A stretch of DNA of 6,068 nucleotides from CAYTRP01 sp964625145. Its GTDB lineage: Bacteria > Sumerlaeota > Sumerlaeia > SLMS01 > JAHLLQ01. Location of the stretch: contig CAZVAQ010000185.1 in the NCBI GenBank assembly GCA_964625145.1, positions 1 to 6,068 of the forward strand, given 5' to 3'. The first letter of the stretch is position 1. Every line of letters starts with the position of its first letter. A model generated the notes under the pieces. The model was not told the DNA's origin. It worked only from the letters and a program-made list of their open reading frames with translations, and did no database searches. Shown here in pieces: positions 4,696 through 6,068 of the stretch. A program made the translations under genes and the position numbers.

Positions 4696-6068
4696 ATGAC
4701 GCCATCCCCAACGGCCGAAGAAGCCGCGGCCAAGCCTTCCCTGCAAGCACCACGTCCTCGCGCCATGGCGGGTGACCGGGCGCCGGACACCGCACGCGTC
4801 GATCACGTGCGCGACAACAGCATGGGCGTGCACCGGACTGGTTTCCGTCCGCCGGCGCGCACGCGCATCTTCACGGGTCTGGACATCGGTACGACAAAGA
4901 TCTGCGCGATCATCGGCGAGATTGACCCCACGGGCCGGACGACCATCCGCGGCGTGGCTAGCACGCCGAGCCAGGGACTGCGCCGCGGCGTCGTCGTGGA
5001 CTTGGAGGAGACGGTCAACTCCATCCGCACCGCCGTGCGCAAGGCGGAGGAAGTTGCCCAACACACCGTTCGCGACGTGTTGGTCGGCATCGCCGGTGGC
5101 CACATCCAGAGTCAGCAGACCCACGGTCAGGTGACCGTCACCAACCCCGAGCGCGGCATCACGCGCGCCGACATCCGCCGCGCCCTGGACAAGGCGAACC
5201 TGGACCAGGTCCCCATGGAGCGCGAGATCATCCACACGATTCCGCAGCGCTTCATCATTGATGACGGGGTCGTGGCGAATCCGGAAGGCTTCAGCTCGCG
5301 GACGCTGGAGGTGGACGTGCTAACCGTGACGGCCGCGGTCACCAGCGCCCAGAACATCGTGCGCGCCGTGCGCCAGGCTCATTATCGTGCCAGCGGCATC
5401 TTTCTCGAGCCACTGGCCTCCAGCCAGGCGGTGCTGACGCAGGAGGAGAAGGAGCTGGGCGTGGTGGTGGTGGACATTGGCGGCGGCACCAGCGACCTGG
5501 CGGTGTGGAGCGAAGGCTCCGTGCGCTACACCGGCGTCGTGCCCTATGGCGGCGACGCCATCACGGAGGACATCCGCCGGGGCCTGAAGATCAGCGTCTA
5601 CGACGCGGAGAACCTGAAGAAGCGCCACGGCACTTGCCTGCCCGACACCGTGGCGGAAGACGACATGATCGAGGTGCCGGTCGCCCTGACGAACGAGCGC
5701 CAACGCGTCAGCCGGCGCTTCCTGGCGGAAATCATCGAGAGCCGCTTGGCGGAGATTCTGCTCCTCGTGCGCGAGCAATGCGAGAAGAGCGGCCAGCTCG
5801 ACAAGGCATGCGGCGGCATCGTCCTGACTGGCGGCGGCGGCATGCAGGCCGGCGCGGACCGGTTGGCGGAGAAGCTGTTCAAGCGCCCCTGCAAGATCGG
5901 CAAGCCCGGCGGCCTCTCGGGCCTCAGCAGCATCGCCTCCTCGCCGATCTACTCAACCGCAGTGGGGCTGCTGTTCTATGGCCTGGCTCACGAGCAGGAG
6001 CTGTCGCTGACCGAGAAGAACATGTTCGAGCGAATGATCCGGTTCTTCAAGAAGGCGATAGACTGGTA
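4696..6068 (+). CDS. Cell division protein FtsA (3' end cut by window)
   Basis: An actin-like ATPase that anchors the FtsZ ring to the inner membrane. Numbered from ATG 4696, the first phosphate loop GLDIGTTK is at 61-68, the second phosphate loop VVVDIGGGTSDLAV at 257-270, and the adenosine loop VLTGGGGM at 376-383. The FtsA-specific 1C subdomain lies between the first two loops, and the GGDAIT segment follows the second. Residues 443-457 (MFERMIRFFKKAIDW) look like the C-terminal amphipathic membrane-targeting helix, so little is missing; the last two bases TA could begin a stop codon. The first 60 residues are a proline-, alanine- and arginine-rich extension. ATG 4822 (residue 43) would give a more usual length of 18 residues before the first loop. 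No start has a clear ribosome-binding site. ftsQ is not upstream; ftsZ may follow beyond the window. Confidence 0.95.
   Translation, partial: MTPSPTAEEAAAKPSLQAPRPRAMAGDRAPDTARVDHVRDNSMGVHRTGFRPPARTRIFTGLDIGTTKICAIIGEIDPTGRTTIRGVASTPSQGLRRGVVVDLEETVNSIRTAVRKAEEVAQHTVRDVLVGIAGGHIQSQQTHGQVTVTNPERGITRADIRRALDKANLDQVPMEREIIHTIPQRFIIDDGVVANPEGFSSRTLEVDVLTVTAAVTSAQNIVRAVRQAHYRASGIFLEPLASSQAVLTQEEKELGVVVVDIGGGTSDLAVWSEGSVRYTGVVPYGGDAITEDIRRGLKISVYDAENLKKRHGTCLPDTVAEDDMIEVPVALTNERQRVSRRFLAEIIESRLAEILLLVREQCEKSGQLDKACGGIVLTGGGGMQAGADRLAEKLFKRPCKIGKPGGLSGLSSIASSPIYSTAVGLLFYGLAHEQELSLTEKNMFERMIRFFKKAIDW

Noticed and set aside
4675..5235. A 186-codon minus-strand frame
   Set aside because: It is antisense to the start of ftsA, whose ATP-binding motifs are unmistakable.

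Overview
This is a GC-rich window with six credible protein-coding genes, the last cut by the right edge. The ftsA homologue, the Sec-type signal peptide, the DUF507 gene and the seven-base intergenic tandem repeats fit a bacterium, probably Gram-negative and from a poorly cultured lineage. Nothing in the sequence fixes a phylum. There is no sign of phage, transposase, CRISPR, rRNA or tRNA genes.

Layout from left to right. (1) Positions 1-111 look non-coding and hold a tandem array of AATTATG. (2) A DUF507 gene lies on the minus strand (112-390). Just upstream of it is a second heptamer array, GTTCCTC (397-431), which also supplies its ribosome-binding site. (3) A G-run-rich divergent spacer leads to a plus-strand gene (600-2075) for a shortened glycosidase-like protein whose usual catalytic glutamates appear to be missing. 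(4) Converging on it are a secreted five-bladed beta-propeller protein of GH43/GH32-like fold with a C-terminal beta-sandwich (2259-3605, minus) and a 57-codon reading frame that overlaps its stop codon by a GTGA junction (2089-2262, minus). (5) The propeller gene is preceded by three helically phased ACATGT boxes inside an 11-bp inverted repeat, a likely operator. (6) Next upstream is a small membrane-anchored protein of unknown function (3735-4226, minus). (7) A 469-base gene-free stretch (4227-4695) is dominated by long inverted repeats. (8) It ends at ftsA (4696 to the window edge), which is not preceded by ftsQ here.

The genes do not form one obvious pathway. The two carbohydrate-related proteins face each other end to end and may both deal with glycans: one is exported, the other has no visible signal peptide, and both deviate from active-site consensus. 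The ftsA gene is core cell division and probably unrelated to its left neighbours. I do not see a complete new defence or mobile system. The more notable signals are the repeats flanking DUF507, the phased boxes at 3664-3710, the coupled small ORF, and the structured region ahead of ftsA.
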